A stretch of 6,199 nucleotides of DNA. Source: Candidatus Woesearchaeota archaeon (GTDB lineage: Archaea > Nanobdellota > Nanobdellia > Woesearchaeales > JAGVZT01). Below, piece after piece: positions 1 to 6,108 of the stretch; within the stretch, counting starts at the first letter, position 1; each line of letters begins with the position of its first letter. The stretch is from the NCBI GenBank assembly GCA_019323665.1, contig JAHWHA010000045.1, positions 1 to 6,199 of the forward strand, in the 5' to 3' direction. Both the position numbers and the translations under genes were made by a program. Below the pieces are notes generated by a model. It searched no databases. It worked only from the letters and a program-made list of their open reading frames with translations, and had not been told where the DNA came from.

Positions 1-214
1 ATTCATGGTGAATGGCGCGGATGTGATGCGGCCTGGTATTGTTGAGATGGGAGATTTCAACAAGGGTGATTTTGTGGTGATAGTTGATGAAAAGCATGGC
101 AAGCAGCTGGTGATTGGCAAAGCATTATTCTCTTCTAAAGACATGAGACAGATGGACAAGGGTAAAGTAATCCAGAATATCCACCATGTGGGGGATGAGT
201 CCTGGAATATATGA
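1..214 (+). CDS. MCT-1/Tma20-like PUA domain RNA-binding protein, C-terminal part
   Basis: The open frame enters from the left edge, in the phase whose first complete codon is at position 2, and ends at TGA 212-214. Only about 71 residues are visible, so the N-terminal domain and true start lie outside the window. The visible part is a PUA domain. It has the GADVMRPGI entry motif, an acidic strand leading to GDFVVIVDEKHGK, then VIGKALFSS, and it ends in HHVGDESW close to the C-terminus. The NGA-x-VM-x-PGI opening and the (H)xVGDxxW ending are typical of the archaeal COG2016/MCT-1 family. Relatives bind structured RNA and are linked to the ribosome and translation initiation. The ATG at 5 (and the one at 23) is internal to the conserved PUA motif and should not be taken as the start. 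A different PUA protein, such as the tail of an archaeosine transglycosylase, is possible but fits less well. Confidence 0.75.
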   Translation, partial: FMVNGADVMRPGIVEMGDFNKGDFVVIVDEKHGKQLVIGKALFSSKDMRQMDKGKVIQNIHHVGDESWNI

Positions 215-241
215 GTACTTTAGGATAGTAATAAACGGAAT

Positions 242-249
242 TTTTTTAA
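242..249 (+). promoter_or_regulatory. TATA-like box of the HD-domain gene
   Basis: The stretch TTTTTTAA is preceded by a purine-rich CGGAA that could serve as a BRE. Its centre is about 26 bases before ATG 272, so transcription would start at or next to that ATG and give a leaderless mRNA. This would leave the upstream in-frame TTG at 257 outside the transcript. The T-run could also help terminate the preceding PUA gene, which ends at 214. Confidence 0.5.
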
Positions 250-271
250 GCTGTAGTTGATTCGCTGTTAT

Positions 272-1477
272 ATGCAAATTCAGGTTCTTCCAAGTATTGA
301 GGAGCAGCAAAGGCGCTCTCTTGATGAGTTAGTCAAAACAATGGATGACAGAAGCTATGCAGCGCATGATATATCTATAGCCAGGAGAGCATTTTGGTTT
401 GCAGCACAATATCACAAAGGGGAGGTTCGCAAGACCATAAGAAAGCCCTCAGATAAAGGATTAGAAAGACCCTTTATTGTGCATCCTGCAGGTGTGGCCC
501 AGGAGGTTGCTCAGAAGGAGGAAGATATAGTTACAATAGTCAGTGGTATGCTGCACGACTGTCCTGAAGCACTTATCGAGAGAAGGGAAGTAAGCTATGG
601 ACTCGGTGAGTATATTCCAGCACAGGCAGCTGCTCAAGTGCGTGAGAATTTCCAGCAGACTTTGTGGGAAGCACAACTTGCATTCTCTTGGGAATCTATG
701 AACTCTGTTGAGAATGTGATTACAGCTATGACTAGGGTGCCCAAAAAATCAGCATTTTCAATTGTTGGTCCAATTTTTGCTATTAAAGATGAGGTGGATC
801 TTATGCGCGCTTTGCTGCTGAAGTGCACAGACAGATACATGAACACAATTGAGACCAGAGGGTACAGCTCAAGTAAGAAGCTCTATTCTGTTTTCAAAAC
901 CTTTGTCTTTGCCAACCTGGCAAAGATGTATATGCTAAGTAGGATGTATATCCCAAGGAGATGCATGTTTAGAGCACAGGACTTGACTGAATACGTAACA
1001 TTAAGACATACATTAGATGGCTATGGTCAAAGAAGGGCAGAGCAGGTTGCAGCAAGACATCACCTGTTTGGAAGCCTTGTTCTGACAATAGATGACCTTG
1101 GAGCAGCTTCAAATGAAGTTATTGACCGTGTGACCAATGCACAGCAGGATCGCAAAGACAAGTTGTCAGAGAGCCAGCGCAGAGAAGCAGAAAGAGCCTA
1201 TTGGAGGGCAAAGTGCGATGGCTATATGTATGAAAAGAGTGGTGGTCATATTAGGGTAACACCCAAAGAGAGAGGGCAAAGGATTGACGGAACTATACTT
1301 CGTTATCTTGGTTATGTCAAGGATAATAATCTGCTCGATGTTTTACAGGAGGATCCTGTGCAGATGGTACTGGATGCATTGCTTTTCGAACGGCTGTTTC
1401 TCAAGCTCCAAAATGAGCCAAGATATTATCTTAAAGGTCTTGGTTGGAAAAAGCTACAAAGAGCAATGGCCGGTTAA
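272..1477 (+). CDS. HD-domain phosphohydrolase resembling the RelA/SpoT hydrolase domain
   Basis: The product is a 401-residue protein when started at ATG 272. That start is preferred over in-frame TTG 257 because a TATA-like box ends near 249. Residues 35-200 follow the order of the RelA/SpoT (RSH) HD hydrolase. They show A-x-x-F-A-x-x-H-x-G with RK at 53-54, PFIVHP with the metal-ligand His at 71, MLHDCPEA with HD at 95-96, ITAMTRVPK near 150-158 in the place of the VTK motif, and LLKCTDRYMNT with K184, D187 and N191. The predicted metal ligands H71, H95, D96 and D187 are all present. Known RSH hydrolases remove the 3' pyrophosphate of (p)ppGpp. Two features are unusual: the catalytic E-D pair after HD is E99-A100, and about ten residues are inserted between RK and the PFIVHP block. 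The C-terminal 200 residues are mostly helical and charged, and I recognise nothing in them; no synthetase domain follows. The protein is probably cytoplasmic, with no signal peptide or membrane segment. The HD fold is well supported, but the substrate is inferred. The RelA/SpoT-synthetase-like gene two places downstream supports a nucleotide role. Confidence 0.72.
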   Translation: MQIQVLPSIEEQQRRSLDELVKTMDDRSYAAHDISIARRAFWFAAQYHKGEVRKTIRKPSDKGLERPFIVHPAGVAQEVAQKEEDIVTIVSGMLHDCPEALIERREVSYGLGEYIPAQAAAQVRENFQQTLWEAQLAFSWESMNSVENVITAMTRVPKKSAFSIVGPIFAIKDEVDLMRALLLKCTDRYMNTIETRGYSSSKKLYSVFKTFVFANLAKMYMLSRMYIPRRCMFRAQDLTEYVTLRHTLDGYGQRRAEQVAARHHLFGSLVLTIDDLGAASNEVIDRVTNAQQDRKDKLSESQRREAERAYWRAKCDGYMYEKSGGHIRVTPKERGQRIDGTILRYLGYVKDNNLLDVLQEDPVQMVLDALLFERLFLKLQNEPRYYLKGLGWKKLQRAMAG

Positions 1478-1564
1478 GGGAAAGATTTAAATTCGTGTAA
1501 AGCTTAATTCCAATAACGCCGTTGATGACTTTCTTGGGTTTACAGTGGTTCTTAGCTATTATTG

Positions 1565-1593
1565 AGTGGTAAAAAACCAAAGATTTTTATATA
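1565..1593 (+). promoter_or_regulatory. Promoter of the 124-aa gene, resembling the promoter at 2071-2099
   Basis: The block reads AGTG, then TAAAAAA (1570-1576), CC, AAAG (1579-1582), then a TATA box TTTTTATATA (1584-1593). The purine-rich AAAG would be the BRE. The TATA centre near 1588 predicts a start near 1615 and a leader of about 20 bases. The order of short motifs matches the block before the 2123 gene. The intergenic stretch 1478-1637 holds nothing else I can support. Confidence 0.55.
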
Positions 1594-1637
1594 CACAAAA
1601 ATATCCTTTGCATAAAATATATATTGGGTAGGTATAT

Positions 1638-2012
1638 ATGAAAGATAACAGTGGAAATCAGAAAAAACCTGATGATGCTCTGACACTTAAAGACCTTGAG
1701 GCTATTATTGGAGCAGAAAACACTTTGCTTCTTGGCAAGCACCTTATTGAAGTTTTTGGTGTTAATCCAATACTTACATATTTCCTTATTGAGGAGATTC
1801 CGAGCACAGATTCTAGAGGCGAGCCAATTATTGGAAAGCGTTTCATATATATTGTTGATAAGGAAGGAAACCCCCTAGATATAATTGATTTCAATTATCG
1901 GATCGCAGAAGATGGTGAGCTTAGGGTAGCAACATATCCTTTTACGAGATATAAGCTGGTTAAACCTGAGGTTGAAAAAGTTGCTGAAGAATCCTACAAT
2001 AATCAATTATAA
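1638..2012 (+). CDS. Small hypothetical protein between the HD and RelA/SpoT-like genes
   Basis: This is a 124-residue protein that I do not recognise. Residues 1-14 are polar and probably disordered. An amphipathic helical stretch follows at about 16-40 (LTLKDLEAIIGAENTLLLGKH). A beta-rich section then runs from about 45 to 108, with alternating hydrophobic strands such as KRFIYIVDKEG, and a short acidic helix closes the protein. There are no cysteines, no membrane segment, no signal peptide and no clear catalytic motif. The ATG follows GGTAGGT by four bases, a weak ribosome-binding site that suits the short leader predicted from the promoter. The gene lies 160 bases after the HD gene and 110 bases before the RelA/SpoT-like gene on the same strand. 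A regulatory or partner role in that pair is conceivable, but it rests on position only. Confidence 0.65.
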   Translation: MKDNSGNQKKPDDALTLKDLEAIIGAENTLLLGKHLIEVFGVNPILTYFLIEEIPSTDSRGEPIIGKRFIYIVDKEGNPLDIIDFNYRIAEDGELRVATYPFTRYKLVKPEVEKVAEESYNNQL

Positions 2013-2061
2013 TCACTGCATTCTGAATTTTAACCAAAACATTTCAATCTCTGAATATTTA

Positions 2062-2075
2062 TCACTAGATAGTGA
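2062..2075. repeat. Perfect 14-bp palindrome upstream of the RelA/SpoT-like gene
   Basis: TCACTA, a two-base GA centre, and TAGTGA form perfect 6-base inverted arms. The element is about 54 bases before ATG 2123 and just upstream of the BRE/TATA region. That is where archaeal activators, and some repressors, bind. With 6-bp arms in AT-rich DNA a chance origin is possible. Confidence 0.4.
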
Positions 2076-2076
2076 C

Positions 2077-2099
2077 TAAAAAATAGAAAGATTTATATA
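2077..2099 (+). promoter_or_regulatory. BRE/TATA promoter of the RelA/SpoT-like gene
   Basis: TAAAAAA is followed by the purine-rich TAGAAAG (BRE-like) and the TATA box ATTTATATA at 2091-2099. The box centre is 28 bases before ATG 2123, so the transcript is probably leaderless. No Shine-Dalgarno-like sequence precedes the ATG, which agrees. Confidence 0.65.
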
Positions 2100-2122
2100 G
2101 TTGAAATCTAATAATATACGGT

Positions 2123-3325
2123 ATGAGCAGCCTTAGCTATGAAGTACCTTGTCTGGATGTTGAGCTAGAAAGGGAACTGAGCGAAATAAGGTCTACAGTC
2201 CGAGATTTTATTGATTTATATAAGGAGAAAGAGAGAAAGGACAAACAAGAAAAAGGGGTGAAGTTAAAGGAAGGTGAGATACCTTATGCATCAAGAAGAG
2301 AGAAGAAGCTTGAGGCAAGGTTAGCAGAGATTACCTCTCCGGAATATATTGACTTGATAAACAGAGTTGATACTGAAACAAATAGGAGAACAACAACAGA
2401 GGCGTATGCTTTCCATACACTTCTTGAGGAGTATCTTTTACCTGAAGAGAGAGTTGAGGACTTAAGCAGAAGGTGGGCCAACCAAGAGCTCATGGCAGAG
2501 GGAATTCTAACTCAGTTTGTTAATGATTTTCTGTTGAAACATTTTTTTGCAGGTGCAGATGGCAATATACTTGAACATGATCATTATGTTATGGTTGAAG
2601 GCAGATGCCAAACAACTGGATGCCCATTCAATAACAGAATCACGCGAACAGAGTATGAAACAGTAGATCCTGTTCTTGAGCAAGAGTTCTATTATGAGCT
2701 ATTGGCAAGTTTCTCTCCAACATGCAGAGGGAAAATTGGGAGGATACAGCATGATACAAAACCAGTCTCTTCTGCCAATATTGTGTATCCTTCAAGCGGT
2801 ATTGACTCAATTTTGCATTCAGTACAATGGAGACTCAAAAGCGGTGGTAGGCTGCTTGACAAGTTCATTGATTATGTGATGGGCGACAGAGATGAAGGCA
2901 TCAATGACCAGCTAGCTGCAAGAGTTGTAACAAACAGAGCACTTGGTCAGGATGAGAAGGAAACACTAGAAGGAATCCTACAAACAATCAAAGATAGTTT
3001 TCTCCGCACTGTGGATTCAAGAGTAATGGATGAATATGTGATTTTCAAAAAAGTTGATGGTAATCTTAATCCAATCTATTCAAATGGGCAAGAACACTCT
3101 ATGGAAAGAGCGCCAAGATGTATTGAGGTCCTTGTTCCTATTAAAGGCTTGATTGTTGGCCTTCAGCTGATGCTAAACTGGTGGTATCATGAGATGGAAG
3201 CAGAATATGCAGGGCTAGATCATCCAAGATATTTTGAAAGCCAAGAGGAACAGAGAGCAAAAAGAGAAACCATTAACCATATTATTTTGAAAGCTCATTT
3301 AAAACCAATTTTTGAGAGAGATTAA
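2123..3325 (+). CDS. RelA/SpoT-like nucleotidyltransferase domain protein (putative alarmone synthetase)
   Basis: This is a 400-residue protein. Residues 15-130 are helical and highly charged, and a section with HDH (152-154) and C162-x4-C167 follows. The C-terminal half can be laid on the RelA/SpoT synthetase domain. WRLKS (236-240) plus K247 match the G-R-x-K...K block. D262-QLAAR267-VV matches the D-L-x-A-x-R block with its metal-binding Asp. E335-VLVPIK matches E-V-Q-I-R-T with its catalytic Glu. A360-E361-x5-H367-x2-Y370 matches the AE-x-G-x-A-A-H-x2-Y block without a gap. The G-loop region (Y319-x5-H325) is weaker and seems to lack the nucleotide-stacking Tyr in its usual place. The family transfers pyrophosphate from ATP to the 3' position of GTP or GDP. 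I infer this fold by eye from motif order and spacing. Whether the protein makes (p)ppGpp, another product or nothing is unknown. It has no HD domain of its own, but one lies two genes upstream. The stop codon overlaps that of the convergent PUA gene. ATG 2123 is chosen because the TATA box is 28 bases away. Confidence 0.6.
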   Translation: MSSLSYEVPCLDVELERELSEIRSTVRDFIDLYKEKERKDKQEKGVKLKEGEIPYASRREKKLEARLAEITSPEYIDLINRVDTETNRRTTTEAYAFHTLLEEYLLPEERVEDLSRRWANQELMAEGILTQFVNDFLLKHFFAGADGNILEHDHYVMVEGRCQTTGCPFNNRITRTEYETVDPVLEQEFYYELLASFSPTCRGKIGRIQHDTKPVSSANIVYPSSGIDSILHSVQWRLKSGGRLLDKFIDYVMGDRDEGINDQLAARVVTNRALGQDEKETLEGILQTIKDSFLRTVDSRVMDEYVIFKKVDGNLNPIYSNGQEHSMERAPRCIEVLVPIKGLIVGLQLMLNWWYHEMEAEYAGLDHPRYFESQEEQRAKRETINHIILKAHLKPIFERD

Positions 3326-3774
3326 TTTGCAGCTACAATCCTCCTAGCCTTTGGCACATAGTTAAGTATCTTATTCTTTGCGACCTTACCGCACCCAACA
3401 AAATCATTTTTGTGTTTAACAATCACAAACCCAGTTGCATCTCCAATATAGTCAAGATCATAACCCTCAAACCACTGTTTCAACTCGTCATCATTGAGCT
3501 CAACAACATTGCTTTTTGCCTTTCTGCCAATAATCTGCGAACCTTCAATACTCAGCCTCAACTCATTATTTACAAGCTGCCCAAAATACAAGCCAATATT
3601 GTTGATGTTTAGCTCATCCAGTTCAAGCCTTCCAATATCCCTTGACACAACATATACTCTGTCCTTTGAGCTGAGAAGCCATGCATCCTCACTTTCAAAT
3701 GCAGCGTTCCACTGTTTTTTTATAATCTCAAAAATCTTTTTCTTCTCCTTGCTGTTCAAGAACCTTGCCCTCAT
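3322..3774 (-). CDS. PUA domain ribosome-biogenesis protein (NOL1/NOP2/fmu-associated family)
   Basis: This 150-residue protein has two parts. The N-terminal part (about 1-75) is a small alpha/beta pre-PUA domain with the run INNIGLYFG at 57-65. The PUA domain at about 76-148 has LSIEGSQIIG at its entry and a conserved tail with GCGK (127-130) and NYVPKARR (138-145). The GCGK...NYVPK-x-RR ending is characteristic of the archaeal family described as ribosome biogenesis protein of the NOL1/NOP2/fmu group (COG3270). Its members are thought to bind rRNA or tRNA alongside m5C methyltransferases; no methyltransferase domain is present here. The ATG overlaps the aIF5B stop in an ATGA arrangement, so the two genes form an operon with likely translational coupling and no separate promoter. 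The role follows from family membership; the exact RNA target is not visible. Confidence 0.75.
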   Translation of the reverse strand: MRARFLNSKEKKKIFEIIKKQWNAAFESEDAWLLSSKDRVYVVSRDIGRLELDELNINNIGLYFGQLVNNELRLSIEGSQIIGRKAKSNVVELNDDELKQWFEGYDLDYIGDATGFVIVKHKNDFVGCGKVAKNKILNYVPKARRIVAAN

Positions 3775-5537
3775 ATTCCCCAGAACTGGTTTTTCTCGCG
3801 CATCTTCTGCGCTATCTCTTTCAATAGTTCAATCTCCTCAGGTTTAAGTAGTTGCTTGTTGTCCTTCAGCCTGCGGAAATCAGACTCAGGAATGAAGGAA
3901 TACAGGATATCATCTTCCATAACCTGCCTCCCAATTGTGATTTTATCCAATGACAATGCAACCTGTTTGCCAGCCTCGACAATATGCATGTTCTTCTTCT
4001 CATGCTGGATGCTCTTCACTGTTGTAATTGGCTCATCTGTTTTCATTAGCTGCATCCCAGTGCGCACTCTGCCAGCAAGAATATCACACCCAACAATAGC
4101 AGGGCTGCGCTGCCTGAACACATAGCCTTTCATCACCTGCACCTTACAAGGCATTGTTGTGTCGCAAAGATTCAAGCTCTCTTTCTCCTTTATCCTTTTC
4201 TCATACCACAACTTATAATTGTCAATCAGCTTGTAAATAATAACATCTGTGATTACATCAACACAGCACTCTGTGGCAAGCTCCTCAGCCTCCTTATTGG
4301 GCTGTGTATTAAAACCAAGCACAATCCGCTGCTCAACATCCTCATTTGCATGCGCGTCCACTATATCTTTCTTGGTTATCTTGCCAATAGATGCCTTCCT
4401 AATCCTGATATCTTGCTGCTTGAGCATTCTGCTCAAGGCTTCAAGTGAACCCAGGGTGTCAGCCTTAATGATTATCCCAGCATGCTCAGTCTCTATTAAT
4501 ATCTCCTTAATCTCTTCATCAACCTCTTTTTGGATCTCTTCAAGGTTGGCAGAAGTTGCCTCTCTTAGCGGCATGCCTGCTGTCACCCTCTCAAGCTCAG
4601 GCGCCACAATCTTAACACCAGTGGCAGCAACAACCTTGGAAACCTTGACATATTTAGTCTTCTTATCACGCATCTCAGCAAGAGGGGCAGGCAGCAGCAA
4701 AGCTCTCACCTTTGTTGTAATTGGCTCATCAATTCCGCCAATCACAATCAGGTCATTCACATTCAGCTGGCCGTCATAGATTATAGCATCAACAGTTGTG
4801 CCGAGACCTGTCTCCTCTTTAACCTCAAGCACAGTTCCCTGTGCAGGACCCTCAACCTGGCATTCTAAACACTCATTCAAATAACGCTGGGCTAGCCCTG
4901 TCAAAACCATAAGCAGCTCGGGCACACCCTCACCAGTAAGCGCAGATACAGGCACAATAGCAACCTGCTTGGTGAAATCACCAACGCGGTCAAAACGCTC
5001 AGACTGCATGCCATATTCAGCAAGCTTGCCCACAATCTCATATAACCTTTCATCCAGTTTCTCCTGCACTTGGGAATACTGGTTTTTGATTTTATTAAGC
5101 AAACCGCCCTCCTTTGGCTGCCATCCTGAGAGCAGGTCAAGCTTGTTTGCAGCTACAATAAAAGGAGTCTTGAACTGCTTTAATATCTGGATTGTTTCGT
5201 GGGTCTGCGGTTTAAAACCTGAGTTCAAATCTATAACAACAACAGCAATATCAGCAATACTGCCACCGCGGCTCCTCAAATTTGTGAAAGCCTCATGGCC
5301 TGGAGTGTCAATAAAAAGCAAACCAGGGATTGTGAAATCCATCCTCAGCTGTTTTAGAAGATTACCACAAACACTCTTTATAGTATCCAAAGGAATGATA
5401 GAAGCGCCAATAGCCTGTGTTATGCCACCAGCCTCACCTTTCTGAATAGCAGTACCTCTAATTTTATCAAGTAAAAGAGTCTTTCCATGGTCCACATGCC
5501 CAAGCACAACGCAGATGGGGCTTCTTATAGCTGCCAT
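3771..5537 (-). CDS. infB: Translation initiation factor aIF5B (archaeal IF2)
   Basis: This 588-residue protein is complete and close to the usual length of about 600 for archaeal aIF5B. It is a GTPase that promotes ribosomal subunit joining and initiator tRNA placement. The G domain has all its motifs: GHVDHGKT (13-20), the switch I GGIT (37-40), DTPGH (77-81), NKLD (131-134) and SAL (198-200). Domain II follows (about 230-330, GTVLEVKEETGLGTT), then domain III (about 350-440, with IIIKADTLGSLEAL), and domain IV ends in a C-terminal helix (LLKPEEIELLKEIA) and a final FWGI. In relatives this end contacts aIF1A. One oddity is that the residue after the P-loop GKT is Leu21, where Thr or Ser is usual. 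No intein is present. The start MAAIRSPI fits the family, which begins shortly before the P-loop, and a TATA-like box lies 27 bases upstream. The downstream PUA gene overlaps the stop by four bases. Confidence 0.96.
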   Translation of the reverse strand: MAAIRSPICVVLGHVDHGKTLLLDKIRGTAIQKGEAGGITQAIGASIIPLDTIKSVCGNLLKQLRMDFTIPGLLFIDTPGHEAFTNLRSRGGSIADIAVVVIDLNSGFKPQTHETIQILKQFKTPFIVAANKLDLLSGWQPKEGGLLNKIKNQYSQVQEKLDERLYEIVGKLAEYGMQSERFDRVGDFTKQVAIVPVSALTGEGVPELLMVLTGLAQRYLNECLECQVEGPAQGTVLEVKEETGLGTTVDAIIYDGQLNVNDLIVIGGIDEPITTKVRALLLPAPLAEMRDKKTKYVKVSKVVAATGVKIVAPELERVTAGMPLREATSANLEEIQKEVDEEIKEILIETEHAGIIIKADTLGSLEALSRMLKQQDIRIRKASIGKITKKDIVDAHANEDVEQRIVLGFNTQPNKEAEELATECCVDVITDVIIYKLIDNYKLWYEKRIKEKESLNLCDTTMPCKVQVMKGYVFRQRSPAIVGCDILAGRVRTGMQLMKTDEPITTVKSIQHEKKNMHIVEAGKQVALSLDKITIGRQVMEDDILYSFIPESDFRRLKDNKQLLKPEEIELLKEIAQKMREKNQFWGI

Positions 5538-5560
5538 ATCAAAGATGTAGCTTTTCGAGG

Positions 5561-5570
5561 TTTTTAAATC
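5561..5570 (-). promoter_or_regulatory. TATA box of the aIF5B-PUA operon
   Basis: On the minus strand this reads GATTTAAAAA, preceded by AT-rich sequence containing ACAATA. The centre of TTTAAAAA is about 27 bases before ATG 5537, predicting a leaderless transcript. It lies in the 57-base gap after the 137-aa gene, so infB can be transcribed on its own. Confidence 0.65.
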
Positions 5571-5594
5571 TATTGTAACAGTACGTTGAGAAGT

Positions 5595-6008
5595 TTAACT
5601 AAGAGCATCCACACCTTCAAACATTGCCACAAGACCCTGCTTAAGGCTTTGAGAATCGCAGATCTTGTTGTGCACATAAGGTTTGATAATCCATCGTTTT
5701 TCAAGAAGTGAGCCAGGGTTGAAAAATACGAATTTGAGGTTGGGCAAAGCAGCAAACTCAGACCAGCGCTTTATCAGGAAATCTAGATTCTGCCTTTTAT
5801 TGGGCACAAAAACGCTCATCTCAGTATCCAATTTCTCCAGTTTGAGTTCAGAGAGGTCAGTCATTGCCACTACCACTTCAATATGCTCATCTTTATATTT
5901 GACCAGGAGTCTATGAGGCTCTAGCTTGATATCCTCAATCCTCCTGAACACAAGATCTCGGTTCTTGAGATATTCATAAGCCCAATCTAGGATTTCAGCC
6001 TCTTTCAT
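5595..6008 (-). CDS. Conserved-looking hypothetical protein of 137 residues
   Basis: I do not recognise the function. The N-terminus is a short helix (MKEAEILDWAYEYLKNRD). An alpha/beta section follows with beta strands near 33-50 (RLLVKYKDEHIEVVVAMT). The C-terminal part resembles unnamed archaeal proteins I have seen: FVFFNPGS (93-100), then W106-IIKPYVHNKICD (to 118), SLKQGL (121-126) and MFEGVD (129-134). There is no signal peptide or membrane segment. ATG 6008 is supported by a TATA-like box 27-28 bases upstream, which suggests a leaderless mRNA. The gene is divergent from mre11 and lies 57 bases before infB on the same strand. The neighbours give no clear hint of a role. Confidence 0.75.
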   Translation of the reverse strand: MKEAEILDWAYEYLKNRDLVFRRIEDIKLEPHRLLVKYKDEHIEVVVAMTDLSELKLEKLDTEMSVFVPNKRQNLDFLIKRWSEFAALPNLKFVFFNPGSLLEKRWIIKPYVHNKICDSQSLKQGLVAMFEGVDALS

Positions 6009-6031
6009 AAGGTCAGATATTCACTATACTG

Positions 6032-6039
6032 CTTAAATA
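6032..6039 (-). promoter_or_regulatory. TATA-like box of the 137-aa gene
   Basis: On the minus strand this reads TATTTAAG, centred about 27-28 bases before ATG 6008. The spacing matches the other leaderless promoters in the window. No Shine-Dalgarno-like element is needed or clear. Confidence 0.6.
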
Positions 6040-6076
6040 GTTTACTTTATTAATACATCAGAATCCAATCTAACAA

Positions 6077-6086
6077 TATTTAAAAA
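6077..6086 (+). promoter_or_regulatory. TATA-like box of mre11
   Basis: TATTTAAAAA is centred about 27 bases before ATG 6109, predicting a leaderless transcript. It lies about 40 bases from the divergent TATA box of the 137-aa gene, in a shared 100-base intergenic region. Confidence 0.65.
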
Positions 6087-6108
6087 CTAATTTTACTTTC
6101 TTAAACCA

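Noticed and set aside
257..271. TTG at 257 as the start of the HD-domain protein.
   Set aside because: It lies only about 12 bases from the TATA-like box and would be upstream of the predicted transcript start. ATG 272 fits the leaderless spacing seen at the other genes.
1496..1544. Inverted repeat TGTAAA ... TTTACA in the 1478-1637 gap as a terminator hairpin.
   Set aside because: The arms are only 6 AT-rich bases with a loop of nearly 40, which is likely chance.
1522..1560. Possible C/D box small RNA in the gap after the HD gene, with TGATGA near 1523.
   Set aside because: The residue before TGATGA is T where a purine is expected, and no CTGA D box is found at a suitable distance.
2597..2626. 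Zinc-finger call for C162-x4-C167 with HDH 152-154 in the 400-aa protein.
   Set aside because: There is only one Cys pair and the spacing matches no zinc motif I know. It is noted as a possible metal site but not annotated.
4249..5445. Long plus-strand open frames (158-176 codons) opposite the aIF5B gene.
   Set aside because: They are antisense to a strongly conserved gene, have Ser/Leu/Ile-rich composition typical of complementary-strand reading, and lack promoters of the type seen elsewhere in the window.
5460..5500. Intein insertion at the aIF5B P-loop, a common archaeal insertion site.
   Set aside because: The P-loop is continuous and the protein has normal length.
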